DNA of 64,000 nt from positions 58,214,145-58,278,144 of the forward strand of contig CM057468.1 in NCBI GenBank assembly GCA_030035585.1, read 5' to 3'. Below are positions 44,707 through 56,414 of the stretch, piece by piece (within the stretch, counting starts at the first letter, position 1; each line of letters starts with the position of its first letter). Position numbers and translations under genes: made by a program. Under the pieces are notes generated by a model. It searched no databases. It was not told the origin of the DNA and saw only the letters and a program-made list of their open reading frames with translations. This DNA is from Dugong dugon. Its lineage: Eukaryota > Chordata > Mammalia > Sirenia > Dugongidae.

Positions 44707-45060
44707 CAACTGATTTTTGACAAAGATCCACAGGGAATGCAGTGGAGAAAAGATAATCTTTTCAACAAACAGTCCTGGAAGATTCATATGCAAAAAATGA
44801 ACTTTGATTTATATCTCATACCACACGCAAAAATTAACTCAAAATAGATCATATACCTAAATGTTAAACTGGAAAGTATAAAACTTCTTAAAGACAACGT
44901 TGGAGAAAATCTTTATGATATTGGGTTAAGCCAAGGTTTCTTAAATGCGACACCAACTGCATACTCCAGAAAAGAAAAAAAAATTGATAAACTGGACTTT
45001 ATCAAAAATTTTTAAAAGTCTGCTTTTCTAAATAAACTGTTAAGAGAATGAAAAGACAAG
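44707..45060 (+). mobile_element. L1 LINE ORF2 segment, inverted 5' part
   Basis: Plus-strand L1 ORF2 text 'tgatttttgacaaagatcca', 'cttttcaacaaacagtcctg', 'ttgataaactggactttatc' and 'agagaatgaaaagacaag'. In an intact L1 this lies just upstream of the block that ends at 44705, so the two halves are one insertion with a 5' inversion. Confidence 0.88.
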
Positions 45061-45600
45061 AAGTTGAGAAGAAGATGAGGAACAAGCAAATGACTGCCCA
45101 GTGCAATAGGAGAACACAGAGGAGCATGTGAGTCCTGAAAGCCAAGCAAAGAACGTTTGTCAAGGAGGAAGGAGTCAAAGGTGCTGATGGGAAGTGATTA
45201 TTTTATTTTGAATCAGGGAATAAACAGAGACAAATGTTCCCAGACCCTGCTGGTTTTGGTCATGGTTGCCTTCCTAGTCATGACTCAGCGATTGCACCAA
45301 GGTAGCAGTTACAGTATCACCACTGACCCATCATCAAGTGAGATAGACTTAAACTTGGTGCCAAAGGCTTGGTATCTGGTGTGCATTTGTTCATTCATTC
45401 ATTCATTCATCAATTCAATATTCATTAAGGGCCTTCTCTATGCCCAGCATTGAGGACATAATGGCGCTGGTTATATACTTGCAGTTTGAAACAGACCTAG
45501 TACCTAATCACATGGAATTTATAGAATGGAGGACGTTAAGTAATGGAGACATTAATCAAATAGTCACTCTGGGTGAATCTACTACAATCTCTCTACTGCA
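45061..45600 (+). repeat. Ancient mammalian repeat fragment
   Basis: 'gtcctgaaagccaagcaaag', 'tttgtcaaggaggaaggagt' and 'ccttctctatgcccagcatt' resemble parts of the same old repeat as 6680-8580. It contains an (ATTC)n tract at 45387-45412. Confidence 0.45.
45387..45412. repeat. (ATTC)n microsatellite
   Basis: About six ATTC units, the last ending in ATCAATTC. Confidence 0.93.
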
Positions 45601-46159
45601 TAAGAACAATGACAAGCTTGTTGTTGGTCCTGTACTCATAGTATTATGGGGACTATGTTTGGAATTACTCTGGTGCCATAAATGGCATGTTTGCGTCAAT
45701 TCCCACCTCACACTGTGAATGCGACACTGGGTGTGTGTGGATAGACCCTGGGTGTTTTAAATCATCTTTCAGTTTTTGACATTTCTTTTCCTTCCTCAAA
45801 TTAAATTTACTGTCCACTTTAATTCCTTTCTCCATCTCCAAATATCTCTCCCTTATTCATTTGATTCCTGTTCAGAATAAATAAGTCAAATTTGAATGAG
45901 AGGGCTTGTAAAAACATTAATCATGATTAGCTTGGATAATAAATCTGAAACATATGTGGAATTTGCATAATAAAAATACAGGTTTTACCAGCTCTGGGAA
46001 ATTGTCAATAAAAACCCATTGTCAACAGACATAGAAAATAAAGATACATTTGAACACAAACAAATTATATTGTTTCTGCAAGTGTATTTTCATATAGATA
46101 TAATTTTTTTACTAGAAACGGCATGTTTTGCTGAGAGCATTTTTCACAGACAAGATAGA
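45601..46159. other. No feature recognised
   Basis: AT-rich intergenic sequence. Confidence 0.45.
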
Positions 46160-46400
46160 ATGTAAAAGCACAGACCTGGGGCTAAAATGCTTGGGTTCCT
46201 AGTTCCTGTACCTACCAATTGTGTTAACTTGAGCAAATTACTTAACCTTTCTGTACCTAATTTTTCTCATCTATATAGAACACATAATATTTATGCATAC
46301 CCTAGAAGTTATTAAGGAGATTAAATGAATCAGCACATATAGAGCATTAGAGGTGGTCTTGGCACATAGTAAGTTTCCATTAACAGTATATATTACTGTG
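46160..46400 (+). mobile_element. MIR
   Basis: 'tgcttgggttcctagttcct', 'gttaacttgagcaaattact' and 'taacctttctgtacctaatt' match MIR in order, with the 3' extension 'cttggcacatagtaag'. Confidence 0.87.
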
Positions 46401-46494
46401 TGCCAGGAACTCTTCTAATGCTCTGTATGTGTTAATACATAATCTTCATAGTGTATATGTATGTATATATATAGAGAGAGGGAGAGAGACACAC

Positions 46495-46693
46495 CCTGTG
46501 TGGCACAAATGGTTAAGTGCTTGACTACTAATCGAAAGGTTGGCAGTTCGAACCCACCCTGAGGTATCTCGGAAAACAGACCTGGTGATATGCTTGCACA
46601 AGGTCACAGGCTTACAAACTCTATGGAGCAGTTCTACTCTCTGCACACATGGGTCACTATGAGTCAGAATTGACTGGACAGCAACTAACAACA
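46495..46693 (+). mobile_element. AfroSINE with (caa)n-type tail
   Basis: 'gtggcacaaatggttaagtg', 'ggttggcagttcgaaccc', 'ctctgcacacatgggtcact' and an 'aactaacaacaa' end. A TA- and GA-rich tract precedes it (46449-46490). Confidence 0.92.
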
Positions 46694-46727
46694 ATACACA
46701 CACATTCCATAGTATGTATATATAATT

Positions 46728-46756
46728 AAGAGCACAGGCTCTGGAGTTAGGCCATT
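46728..46756 (+). mobile_element. MIR, left half (split by LTR)
   Basis: 'aagagcacaggctctggagt' is the MIR 5' part. It resumes at 47454 with the next MIR block, so one MIR was cut by the LTR at 46757-47453. Confidence 0.85.
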
Positions 46757-47453
46757 TGTTATGGATTGAATTGTGTCCCCCCAAAATACAGACAACTTGG
46801 CTAGGCCATGATTCCCAGTATTGTGTGATTGTCCACCATTGTGTCATCTGATGAGATTTTCCTATGTGTCATAAATCTTACATGTATGTTAATGGAAACC
46901 CTGGTGGTGTAGTGGTTAAGTGGTATTATTGCGAACCAAAAGGTCAGCAGTTTGAATCCACTAGGTGCTCCTTGGAAACTCTATGGGACAGTTCTACTCT
47001 GTCCTATAAGGCCACTATGAGTCAGAATTGGCTCGACGGGCAGTGGATTTTTTTGGTTTTTTATGATGTTAATGAGGCAGGATTATAGGTAGTTATGTTA
47101 ATGAGGCATGACTCAGTCTACAAGATGAGATTGTGTCTTGAGTCAATCTCTTTTGAGATATAAAATAGAGAAGTGAGCAGAGAGAGAGGAGAACCTCATA
47201 CCACCAAGAAAGCAGCTCCAGGAACAGAGCGTGTTGTTTTGGACCCAGGGTTCCTGCTCTAAGAAGCTCCTAGACCAGGAGAAGATTGATGAAAAGGACC
47301 TTTCCCAGAACTGACAGAGAGAAAGCCTTCCCCTGGAGCTGGTGCCCTGATTTCAGACTGCTAGCCCCCTAAATTGTGAGAGAATAAATTTCTGTTTGTT
47401 AAAGCCATTCACTTGTGGTATTTCTGTTATAGCAACACTAGATAACTAAGATA
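46757..47453 (+). mobile_element. Solo LTR, MaLR-like, containing a SINE
   Basis: It begins TGTTATGGATTGAATTGTGT and ends AACTAAGATA. The internal order is the same as 34312-34845 once the SINE at 46895-47065 is removed. The flanks CCATT and CTGTT match at 3 of 5 bases, consistent with an old target duplication in the MIR. Confidence 0.87.
46895..47065 (+). mobile_element. AfroSINE inside LTR
   Basis: 'gaaaccctggtggtgtagtg' to 'ctcgacgggcagtggatt'. ATGTTAATG at 46886-46894 and 47066-47074 is a perfect 9-bp target duplication, so the SINE is the youngest layer here. Confidence 0.93.
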
Positions 47454-47610
47454 CTGTTTGTGTTCAAATCCTATCTTCACTACTTACTACCTTGGTAAGT
47501 TTAATTAACTTCTCCCTGTCTATCTGTAAAAGAAGACTCATAATAATAGTATTCATTCCTCATAGAGTTGCTATGAGATAATGCATGTGAAGCAGTTAGC
47601 ATATGAAATT
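47454..47610 (+). mobile_element. MIR, right half
   Basis: 'gtgttcaaatcctatcttca' and 'aacttctccctgtctatctg' continue the MIR begun at 46728, with the 3' part 'tgctatgagataatgcatg'. Confidence 0.87.
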
Positions 47611-47769
47611 AATATTAGATCTAATTTTATGATTGGTGGTAATGTGTTTCCAAATTTAGACATTTTAGCATGAATCACGTAAATGGAACACAATCAAATT
47701 ATTTACTGAGCAATCATCTACATGGGATCAAACTAACAGCAGCAACTTTAAGGATTAGATTGAAACCCT

Positions 47770-47955
47770 AAGGGGCAGTGAGTTTATGTTAATGGGGTAT
47801 GAACAACTCAGAAAAGGAGGGTGAGAATGGGTGCAAAACTCGAAGAATGTAATCTATGTCACTGAATTGTACATGTAGAAACTGTTGAACTGGTGTACGT
47901 TTTGCTGTGTATATTCTCAACAACAACAAAATAAATAAAATTTAAAAAAAAGGAA
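47770..47955 (+). mobile_element. L1 LINE 3' end with poly(A)
   Basis: 'gtcactgaattgtacatgta', 'gaaactgttgaactggtgta' and 'tttgctgtgtatattctcaa' end in AATAAATAAAATTTAAAAAAAA. This matches the 3' terminus of placental L1 elements; it is strongly 5'-truncated. Confidence 0.85.
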
Positions 47956-48711
47956 AGAAAAAGAGAGAATAAAAGGAAAAAGATAATAACCTAAGTTTGC
48001 CTGGATTTTAGCAATTCTGAGTGAGTTTGACCACTCAGAATTTCCCAGAGATAGTACCTTAAATCCAGTGAGAACACAGAACATATATGTTGACTGAATA
48101 ATTTTATAGTTACCAGAGTGAGTGAATGGTTGTCACTAATTGGTGGCCATTCTGCTGATTTATTTGCTATTAATAAGGCAGACTTTCCATTAAGGGTATG
48201 TTAAATGCATCGCCACTTTTGATGGGGTGGCTATATGGGATTAATGCACATAAACAGGATATCCAGACTGGCATTGTTTAGTGAGTAAAGGAGGGGTAGC
48301 CATAAGCATGGAGGTCAAAAAAAGTATATACTTTTTTTTTTATGCTCTGTGATAAGCTTGTAAGAGACATGTAGATAGCTGAAAAACCACTGCAGCCTAC
48401 AAACCCGCTGGCAGGCAGCCATAGGGAAAGAGCAAAGGTCAGAACCACAGAGCATTTACAGGACTGGGTTACAAGTAGTTACAGGCTCCATGAATAACAA
48501 CCATGAAAATAATCAAAGGACAATCTGCTTGCATAAAGAACACAGAAAGGACTGTTATGATCACTTAAGTGTTTTCTGTTACACTTGCATATATATATCA
48601 TATCCATCATCACCTTCACCACTGACACAGCACTTCCTTCATGGACAAACCTCAACATTGTTTAATTAACTAAAATACTTGAACCAGTAGCTCCATGTAA
48701 ACCCAATTGTA
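47956..48711. other. No feature recognised
   Basis: Intergenic sequence without recognised repeats. Confidence 0.45.
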
Positions 48712-48718
48712 TTATGCC

Positions 48719-48914
48719 CCAAACCAAAACCCGTTGCTGTTGAGTCAATTCTAACTCATAGCAACCCTACAGGACAGAGTAGAACTATCCCATAGAGTTA
48801 CCAAGGCTGTAGTCTTTATGGAAGAAGACTACCACATCTTTCTCCCACTGGTGCGTTCAAACCACCGACCTGCTTAGCAGCCAAGCAAGTAACCAGTGCC
48901 ACCAGGGCTCCTTT
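48719..48914 (-). mobile_element. AfroSINE, minus
   Basis: From the tail 'aacccgttgctgttgagtc' to the head 'gtgccaccagggctcc'. TTATGCC at 48712-48718 and 48915-48921 is the target duplication. Confidence 0.92.
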
Positions 48915-48923
48915 TTATGCCAC

Positions 48924-48942
48924 GGGGTGGGGTGGGGGTGGG
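48924..48942 (+). other. Strong potential G-quadruplex
   Basis: GGGG T GGGG T GGGGG T GGG: four G-runs with single-base loops, a pattern expected to fold very stably. It begins two bases after the right target duplication of the SINE. Confidence 0.7.
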
Positions 48943-50107
48943 AATAGCGCTTTTTCATGTTTGATTTTCTATGGTGGGAGTTCTGATATACTGTAATACT
49001 ATCAAGTTAGGGGAGGGGGAAGGGCATGTAGTCTGAGCTGCTATTTTAATTATAAAGATTTTATTGGAGGGAAAAACTATCTCTATTAGTAAACTGGCAA
49101 TAGAAAAATATGAGGAAGTGTTTAAATTAAGGAAGTTAAGACTCTTTAAATTCACTCTTAGAAGCTTCCCAAGACACCACAGCAAGCTTTCTCCTCAAAA
49201 CAAGGTTGGTTTAGCCATGGGAAGAGGATGTGATGGCACTAAGATAATTTGCCTTCGCACCGAAAATTCACCTGAAGATAAAGGAGATTGTATCCTTTGA
49301 CTAGGACAATGTGAGGGCAGAAACTTCATTTTAATATAAATCTTAATAGTCCTGACTATAATTTAAGGGAGCAAAAATGTATTATGTAAATGGAAATTAA
49401 AAAAAAAAAGTAAAAATCAACAATAATTACTACTTAAAAATAAAAGATGGGGTAACTGTTTATCTCCTAGAAGAATAAAATAGATGTAATTATACAATTT
49501 TTAATAAAAACTTATAGGGATCTGTTCTTTCCAGAAGTTTTTACTATTCCGGTTACAGAGAGTTATTATTTGCCAGCTGATAGCTGGTACTTCTAGGATT
49601 TATTTTTAAAATGAAAGTTTTCATTTTGCTTTTGTTTTTAACAACCAACAAAAGTTACAAGTTAAACCTGATACTTATTTATGCTTGATTCTTATAAGCT
49701 AGCACTACGCCACCAATGTTTAATTAGTGAGTTGAGCAATTATTTTGTAAAATCAGTAAATACAGTCAAAATTACAGGACTAAAAATTATTTATAGACAG
49801 TGCAAGTAATTTGCAAAATACTTTCTTCATTTAAGGTTGGAGTCTCATGCACAACTCCTGTGTCAGATTTCCTTGACCAGTCCTCATATAATGTACAAGG
49901 ATTGTTGAGTTCTAAGTAGAAAATAACCAGACCAATATAGATTTATAGCTAAGGTTAAAAAGTGAATGTCTAATTCAAATAAAATATGAAGATTCCTGGA
50001 CCTTCACAAACTTTTGAACCCCCCATAGCTCGCCAAATTTAGTTAGATTTTAATTGAAGTGTAAATGTTATTTATCTTAGAATGAAAAGGAGAATTAATC
50101 CAAACAT
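48943..50107. other. No feature recognised
   Basis: AT-rich sequence with an A-run at about 49400-49410. No nameable feature. Confidence 0.45.
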
Positions 50108-51405
50108 TTTTTTTTTTTTTTATATATATATATTTTATTGTACTTCAGGTGAAAGCTTACAGAGCAAATAGTTTCTCATGAAATAGTAGTACACATGTTG
50201 TTTTTTTTGACATTGGTTAACAACCCCACAACGTATTAAGCCTCTAAATTCTCAACCTTTTTTTTTGATGAAAATTACAGATGGCCAAAGATACACCGTT
50301 TCAAAATTTTCTACATTCACAGTTCAGTGACATTGACTACACTCTTCCAACTGTGCTGTTATTCTCACTTAAGATGAAGGCTTACAGAACAAAATAGTTT
50401 TTCATTTAACAGTTACTACACATGTTGCCCTATGACAATGGTTAACAATCTCACAGTACATCAAGAATATCCTTACTCCACCTTGTGTTCCCTATCACCA
50501 GGGGGCTTCCTTGTCCCCTTCTGTCTTCTGGACCTTGTCAGTGGACTATTGTACCTCTTTAGTCTCCTTTGTTTGTTTATTTATTTATTTATTTTTATTT
50601 TATTTAAACACCATTTCAAAACTTTTTACTTACACATTTAAGTGATATTGACTATGCTCTTCCAATTGTGCTGCCATTCTCGCCCAAGATGAAGGCTTAC
50701 AGGACAAAACAGCCTCCCATTTAATAGTTACTACAAATGTTGCCCCATAGCAGTGGTCAACAATCTCACAATACATCGACAGTGTCCTTATTCAATTTGT
50801 GTTCCTTATCATCAGTTTCCTACTCTCCCTCTGCCTTCTGGCCCTTGTCACCGGACTCCTGTACATCGTTAGTCCCATTTAGTTTTACTGGGGTGTCCAT
50901 TCCCAGGCTTAACATCGAACCTTGAAGGTAACTTCCCCTCTGAGCTGAAAGGGTGTCTGGGGGCCACACTCTCGAGGTTTCTCTAGTATTCTTTAGGCCA
51001 GTATATCTGGTCTTCTTTTTTTTTTTTTTTTTGGGAGTTAAAATTATGCTCTACATCCTACTCCAGCTCTGCCCAGAACCCTCTGTTGTGATCCTGGTCA
51101 AAGGAGTCATTGGTGGTAGCCGGGCACCATCCAGCTGTACTGGGCTCAGTCCCGTGGAGGCCTTGGTAGCTGTGGACCATTAGTCCTTCGGACTAATCTT
51201 TTCCTTGAATCCTGTTCTCTTCATTCTCCCTTGTTCCCGAAGGGATGAGATCAGTGGAGTATCTTAGATGGCCGCTCATAGGCTTTTAAGACCCCAGACA
51301 CTACTCACCAAGGTAGAATGTAGAGCATTATCTTTATAAGTAGTGTCATGCCAATTGAGCTAGATGTTCCCCGAGATCATGGTCCCCAGAGCCCTCCGTC
51401 TTAAT
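50108..51405 (-). mobile_element. L1-type LINE 3' UTR with internal tandem repeats, minus
   Basis: On the minus strand it ends AAGTACAATAAAATATATAT plus an A-run (T-run at 50108-50120), a poly(A) signal and tail. A block containing 'gaaggcttacagaacaaaat' and 'agttactacacatgttgccc' recurs at about 50149, 50375 and 50687; the last two are 312 bases apart and aligned throughout. The right part (51090-51330) shares 'cattggtggtagccgg', 'ttagatggccgctc' and 'actactcaccaaggtag' with 11480-12205. I take both to be afrotherian L1 3' UTRs. Confidence 0.68.
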
Positions 51406-52161
51406 CCAAACATTTTAAAGGAGGCAGAAAGTATTCTGTGTAACGTTTGGTTAGATGTATATCAATAGGGAACAAATACTATTCTGCCCAATAACTTCAC
51501 ATATCCCATGCATTTTACTTCCCAGTGGTGTTATGCAGTAGTCTAAGAGGTAGTTCTTACAACTAAGTAGTAAAAGGGTCATGGTGCTAACAAGATTAAA
51601 CACATAGCCAATCGTCTTCAGACATCTCCAGACTATGAAAAGTAGCAGAAACAGAAAGTCTGTGCACTGCAAAAATGGAGTTTCTAGTTCTCTAAACCCT
51701 GTGAGCTGGTAATTGAAACATAAGAAAATAAAATGTGTGCAAAATTGGGTTTTGTGTGAAACATACCCTACTCAGTTACATTAGCAGAATGAGTGTGCAC
51801 AAATGTTCTTGTTAGAAGTAGTATATCCTGCTGGAGATGTGAGTCCCACGGTTGAACATCACACCATCTGACCAAGTCTTCCTTTCTCAGACACTGAACA
51901 GTATTTCCCATCAGTCCAGTAAACTTTCTTACCAGTGTAGGGCTTCATCTTTGAAGAGGGCTACAAGAAGGAACCCTTAATCTTAAAAAAAAAAATCCAT
52001 CTGATGGCTTGTGCTAGAACTTGAACACAATGGAAGTACCTTTTCTTGAGTCTAGAAATAAAACTAATAATGTGAACCTTATTAATGTGCCACCCTTTTG
52101 AACTCAGCCCCATTCTTGAGTAACTCTTGTTTTTCTCTTTCTCAAAGGGAGTTAAGTCTTT
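51406..52161. other. No feature recognised
   Basis: Intergenic sequence without recognised repeats. Confidence 0.45.
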
Positions 52162-52173
52162 TGGGGAAGAATA

Positions 52174-52281
52174 AACCAAACCAAACCTGTTGCTGTCAAG
52201 TCAATCCTGACTCACGGCGACCTCGTGTGTTTTCATGGCTGTAATCTTTACAGAAGTAGTTTCACCAGACCTTTCTTCCAC
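52174..52281 (-). mobile_element. AfroSINE, 5'-truncated, minus
   Basis: The tail half only ('aaacctgttgctgtcaagtc' to 'accagacctttcttccac'). The perfect 12-bp duplication TGGGGAAGAATA lies at 52162-52173 and 52282-52293. Confidence 0.93.
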
Positions 52282-52579
52282 TGGGGAAGAATAGAGGCCA
52301 TTAAAAATATAACATTTGCTCCAGGTAACAGGTTCAGGATTGGTGTTCAAGGAGTGAAATGTTGCGCACTCTTCAATCACTAGTCATGTTGTATGAATGG
52401 CCTATTCTGCATGGCTTTTTTTATCTTCAGGGAATATATATTTTCTCTCTCCTCATTATCAAAGGGAAAAAAGATTAATAAACCTATAGGCTATTAAGTA
52501 GCTGAAGAAAATTAAAGTTATTATATTAGCAAAGATTGAAAAAATATATTTAGAATGATTCAATATAAAAGCTTTACAT

Positions 52580-53930
52580 TTCAGAACTTGTGATAGGTAG
52601 CTAAGGCTGTATTCAGAGGAAAATTTGACATCTTAAATGCCCTTATTAGAAAATTAGAAAGATTTAAAATAAAAGTACTAAATAATCAATTCAACAATCT
52701 AAAGAAAGAACAAAAAAAATTCAAAAAAAGAATTGAGAAAGATAATTGTAATAATTAATGAATAAAACAAATGTGAATAATTAATTGAAATGACTAAAAA
52801 GATAAAAATGAATTCATTGAAACTCAAATAGATATTCCTTTGAAAAGTATGACGAAGAAAAATAAAGCACTGATTTAAACAATAAAAAGAACAAAGAAAG
52901 AAAGAAATAAAGTCCAAAAACAGTAACAGACACTGAAATGGTAATGAAATTGCCCATACCAATTTACACCAAAGGCTGAGGACCAGGTTCTTTTATAAGT
53001 ATGTATTATCACACCGTCTTATGCAGGGTATGGGTGCAAATATTTAAATAAAATGGTAATACATTTAATCCAGCAATGTACTATGAAAGTAGTACAGCAT
53101 GACCTAGTAGGGACTTATCTTGTGAATACAAGACAAAGAATTAGTAGCCAGAATACATAATAAACTTCCACAGATAGAGAAATAAAAATGGTTACACAAC
53201 CAGATAGAAGACAAGGCAAAGGAAATGAAGCAACAGTTTAATAAAGAGGAAATGCAATTGACCAATAAACATACTAAAAGATGCCCAACATCACTGTTTT
53301 TAATCCACTGGATTGGAAAAAAAAGTTAAAGATTTGATAATATAGAGTGTGCACAAAGGAGTTGAGAAATGAGTACTCTCATAATTAACTAATGGAACAA
53401 AAACAGCACACTGTGGAAATTAATTTTATAGAATCTATTCAAATACAAATATTCACAATTTATGGCCCTGAATTTCTATTTTGCATTATCTGTCTGTAGA
53501 ACCATTTGCCTTGGTGCAAAAGGAGTGGTGTACAAGTTTATTTATTGCAGCTTCTTATTTTAACAGCAAAGAATTGGGAATGAATTAAATATCTATGTAT
53601 AGAGGGACTGATAGGTAATCTGTGGTATAGAATATAATGCAGCAGTTAAAAGCAAAGAGGCATTGATAAAGAAAAATTCAGGTTGCATCATGGTAGATGT
53701 ATCAGGATGCAATTTTTATGAAAGAGATCAACCAAGAAAATATTATACATTTACTCTGAATTATTGTCTTTTGCAAATTCATAGAACAAGGTCTAGAAAT
53801 ATACACATGAACCTGATGATAGCCGTGAGTGGAGACTGGAATTTAGGCTATTGTCAAAGGTACATTGTCCTTATTTATAATATTTAAATTGTAAATAAAC
53901 AGGATGTATAACAATAACAAGTTATAGATA
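52580..53930 (+). mobile_element. Old L1-type LINE, diverged
   Basis: 'ttcagaggaaaatttgacat', 'taaaagatgcccaacatcac', 'ttaaatatctatgtatagag' and 'gtggtatagaatataatgca' correspond in order to L1 ORF2 and 3' UTR, heavily diverged. No open frame remains. Confidence 0.7.
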
Positions 53931-54207
53931 GATAAATAGATATAAGGTAATAAGTATTATCAGGAAAAGTTGATCAATCTATTTCACAAGCTCCACAAAG
54001 AAAATGATAAATATGAAAAAGATAAAATGTTATTAGAAATAAAACAATCATCTGACTTGACAGCTATGGGAAGGAATGAGTTTATTTTACCAGTTCTGCT
54101 AAAATCCCAGAGAATCAAGGCAGTTTTAATTTTTTAATATTTTATTAAAATGTTTCCAAAATATTCCAAAAGACAAATTAATTCATTTAGAAATAGTTAA
54201 ATGAAAT

Positions 54208-54396
54208 TAAAAACAAAAAACAAACCCGTTGCCATTGAGTCGATTCCAACCATTAGCAACCCTATAGGATGGTGTAGAACTGCTCCATAGAGTTTCTGGA
54301 AGCAGATTGCCACATCTTCCTCCTGAGGAGTGGCTAGGGGGTTTAAACCACCGACCTTTTGGTTAGCAGCCAAGCACTTAACCACTGTGCCAGCTG
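54208..54396 (-). mobile_element. AfroSINE, minus
   Basis: 'aaacccgttgccattgagtc' to 'cacttaaccactgtgccagc', a full reverse-complement SINE. Confidence 0.92.
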
Positions 54397-54668
54397 AACT
54401 TCTAAAAGTGAAATGAGCATACTTTATATTACAAATCAAAACGTTTAAACCATGCTATTTCTGTGCTACTACCTGATGCAAACTCTACACAAAAGCTCAA
54501 GAATAGTATTAAAAAGAGAATTTGCCATGATTTACTTTAAGGTATCTGAATGATGTGTCTGGAAAACTAGCAGAAGCTTTCAATCAACTCTTTTTTAAAT
54601 TTGGATATGTTCTTTGTAGCTTAAACGGATAATGTTAACTTGTGTTTTATATTATTTTAAGTACATTA

Positions 54669-54845
54669 GTGGGTGATACAAACGATTAGGTAGGGGATTT
54701 TAATCCACCCAGAGGCACCTCAGAAGAAAGGCCTGGTGATCCACTTCTGAAAAATCAAGCACCGAAAACCCTGTGGAGCACAATTCTACTCGGACACACA
54801 CGGAGTTGCCACCAGGAGTTGGAGTCGTCTTGATGACAGCTGGTA
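54669..54845 (+). mobile_element. AfroSINE, damaged head
   Basis: 'cacccagaggcacctcagaa', 'aggcctggtgatccacttc' and 'gacacacacggagttgcc' with a tail ending 'ttgatgacagctgg'. The tRNA-like head is shortened. Confidence 0.87.
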
Positions 54846-55161
54846 AACTCATAATGTCCAGATAAGTTCTAGGAATTTCTCTCCTCAGAAAGTCAGAGTT
54901 GACCATATGAGAGGCAAAAGCAGTATTAACCCAAGGTCACTGGAATGACCCAAGAAAACAGTCTTCCTAAGAACAAACACATACACCAATATTATGTACA
55001 TTTTTAGAACTAAATGCTGTAGCTGACCTTTTTGTGCATGTTTTAGCTCTACCAAGAATCCCTTTTTGCCCCTCCCCAAAGTTATAAATAAGGAAAAGTA
55101 GAAAGGAAAAAATAGTAGCTCTGATTCATGCCTTCAATTTTATTAAAATCAATGCTAGTAA

Positions 55162-55324
55162 CCAAAAACACTCATTGCCATCAAGTTGATTCCGACTCAT
55201 AGCAACTGTCTCTATAGGACAGAGTAGGACTGCCCCATAGGGTTTCCAAGGAGCAGCTGGTGGATTCGAACTGCTGACCTTTTGATTAGCAGCTGAGATC
55301 TTAACAACTGCATCACCAGGGCTC
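55162..55324 (-). mobile_element. AfroSINE, minus, clear duplication
   Basis: 'cattgccatcaagttgattc' to 'gcatcaccagggctc'. CAATGCTAGTAA is repeated perfectly at 55150-55161 and 55325-55336. Confidence 0.94.
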
Positions 55325-55339
55325 CAATGCTAGTAAAGA

Positions 55340-55780
55340 TTTTTTAGAAGGCAACACTGCTGGGTTTATTGAGAAGGGTTTTCTTAAACATTGCTAGTGG
55401 TAGAACAATTTGACAATATGAGTCAAGAACCTTAGCAAATATTCAAATGATTGATCCTACTAGAACTATGTCTAGGGATTTATCCTAAAAAATGATTGAG
55501 ATAAAGATTAATATCCTAGGATGTTCATTATAGCATTATTTATAACATCAGAGGTAACCTAAAAGTTTAGCGACAGAGTACTTTTTGTTGAATAAACTAT
55601 GATACATCTGTAACATCCTATGATAGATTATTGTTTATTCAATAAGAGGATGTTTTTGAAGATCAGTTCATGACATGGGATGATGTTTATAATATGGTAC
55701 ATGAAAAAGACATGCTACAGAATTTATTTACAATAATGAATACACACATGTATGTGTCTGTGTGTGTGTATTTGAAAGGG
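55340..55780 (+). mobile_element. Old L1-type LINE 3' fragment
   Basis: 'agggatttatcctaaaaaat', 'tgttcattatagcattattt' and 'atgaaaaagacatgctacag' match diverged L1 3' sequence. A short TG-rich tract lies at about 55744-55772. Confidence 0.68.
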
Positions 55781-56221
55781 AAGAAATAATTACCAAGTGA
55801 CTTCTGAGATATAAGTAGCCTATTTTAATATTTTCCTAGCCTATCTCCATGCTTCACCCAAGTTTGGTTCTTTGATACTGGACACTGCAAAAAAGGAAAA
55901 AGTCTCTTTATTGTGTAAAATGGGAAAATAAGAGAAAAATTAACAATGGTCCAATCATCTCTCCCTATAATCTCCTATCCCAGGTTCCCAGTAGAAGACT
56001 GTTATAATCAGCAGTCTTCCTAGGGTAGTTACGGAAGGATTCCTCTTGTTCAAAGACATGGCCGCTACTGGACTCTTATTTTCTATTGCTTTTGCTTAAT
56101 CTTCGGGTTGAAGTGGAGAAGGTGTTGTATGCTTGGAGTCCCTGGAGGATGAGTTTCACATTATCCAATAAAAGGTAGTACTGAGGCCTATAAGTTCAGT
56201 ATTTCCTTTAAAAGCATGTTG
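55781..56221. other. No feature recognised
   Basis: Intergenic sequence without recognised repeats. Confidence 0.45.
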
Positions 56222-56229
56222 GCAACCTA

Positions 56230-56406
56230 CAAAAAAAAAAAAAAAAAAAAGTTGTGGGGTTGATTCCAACTCATGGGGACCCCGTGGGATGTCAGAATAG
56301 AACTGTGCTCTACAGGGTTTTCAATGGCTGATTTTTTTGGAAGTAGATCACAATGCCTTTCTTCCGAAGTGCCTCTGGGAGGACTTGAATTGCCAACCTC
56401 TTGGTT
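56230..56406 (-). mobile_element. AfroSINE, minus, truncated in the head
   Basis: A run of about 20 A's, then 'ttgattccaactcatgggga' to 'gaattgccaacctcttggtt'. GCAACCTA at 56222-56229 and 56407-56414 marks the duplication and places truncation inside the tRNA-like part. Confidence 0.9.
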
Positions 56407-56414
56407 GCAACCTA

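Noticed and set aside
46895-47065. tRNA-like sequences with A/B-box text at many SINE heads
   Set aside because: They lack an intact cloverleaf and belong to SINE heads, so they are not tRNA genes.
50496-50506. CACCAGGGGGC, CTCF-like core
   Set aside because: Short core only, within a LINE copy and without the extended motif. Weaker than the junction site at 40394-40409.
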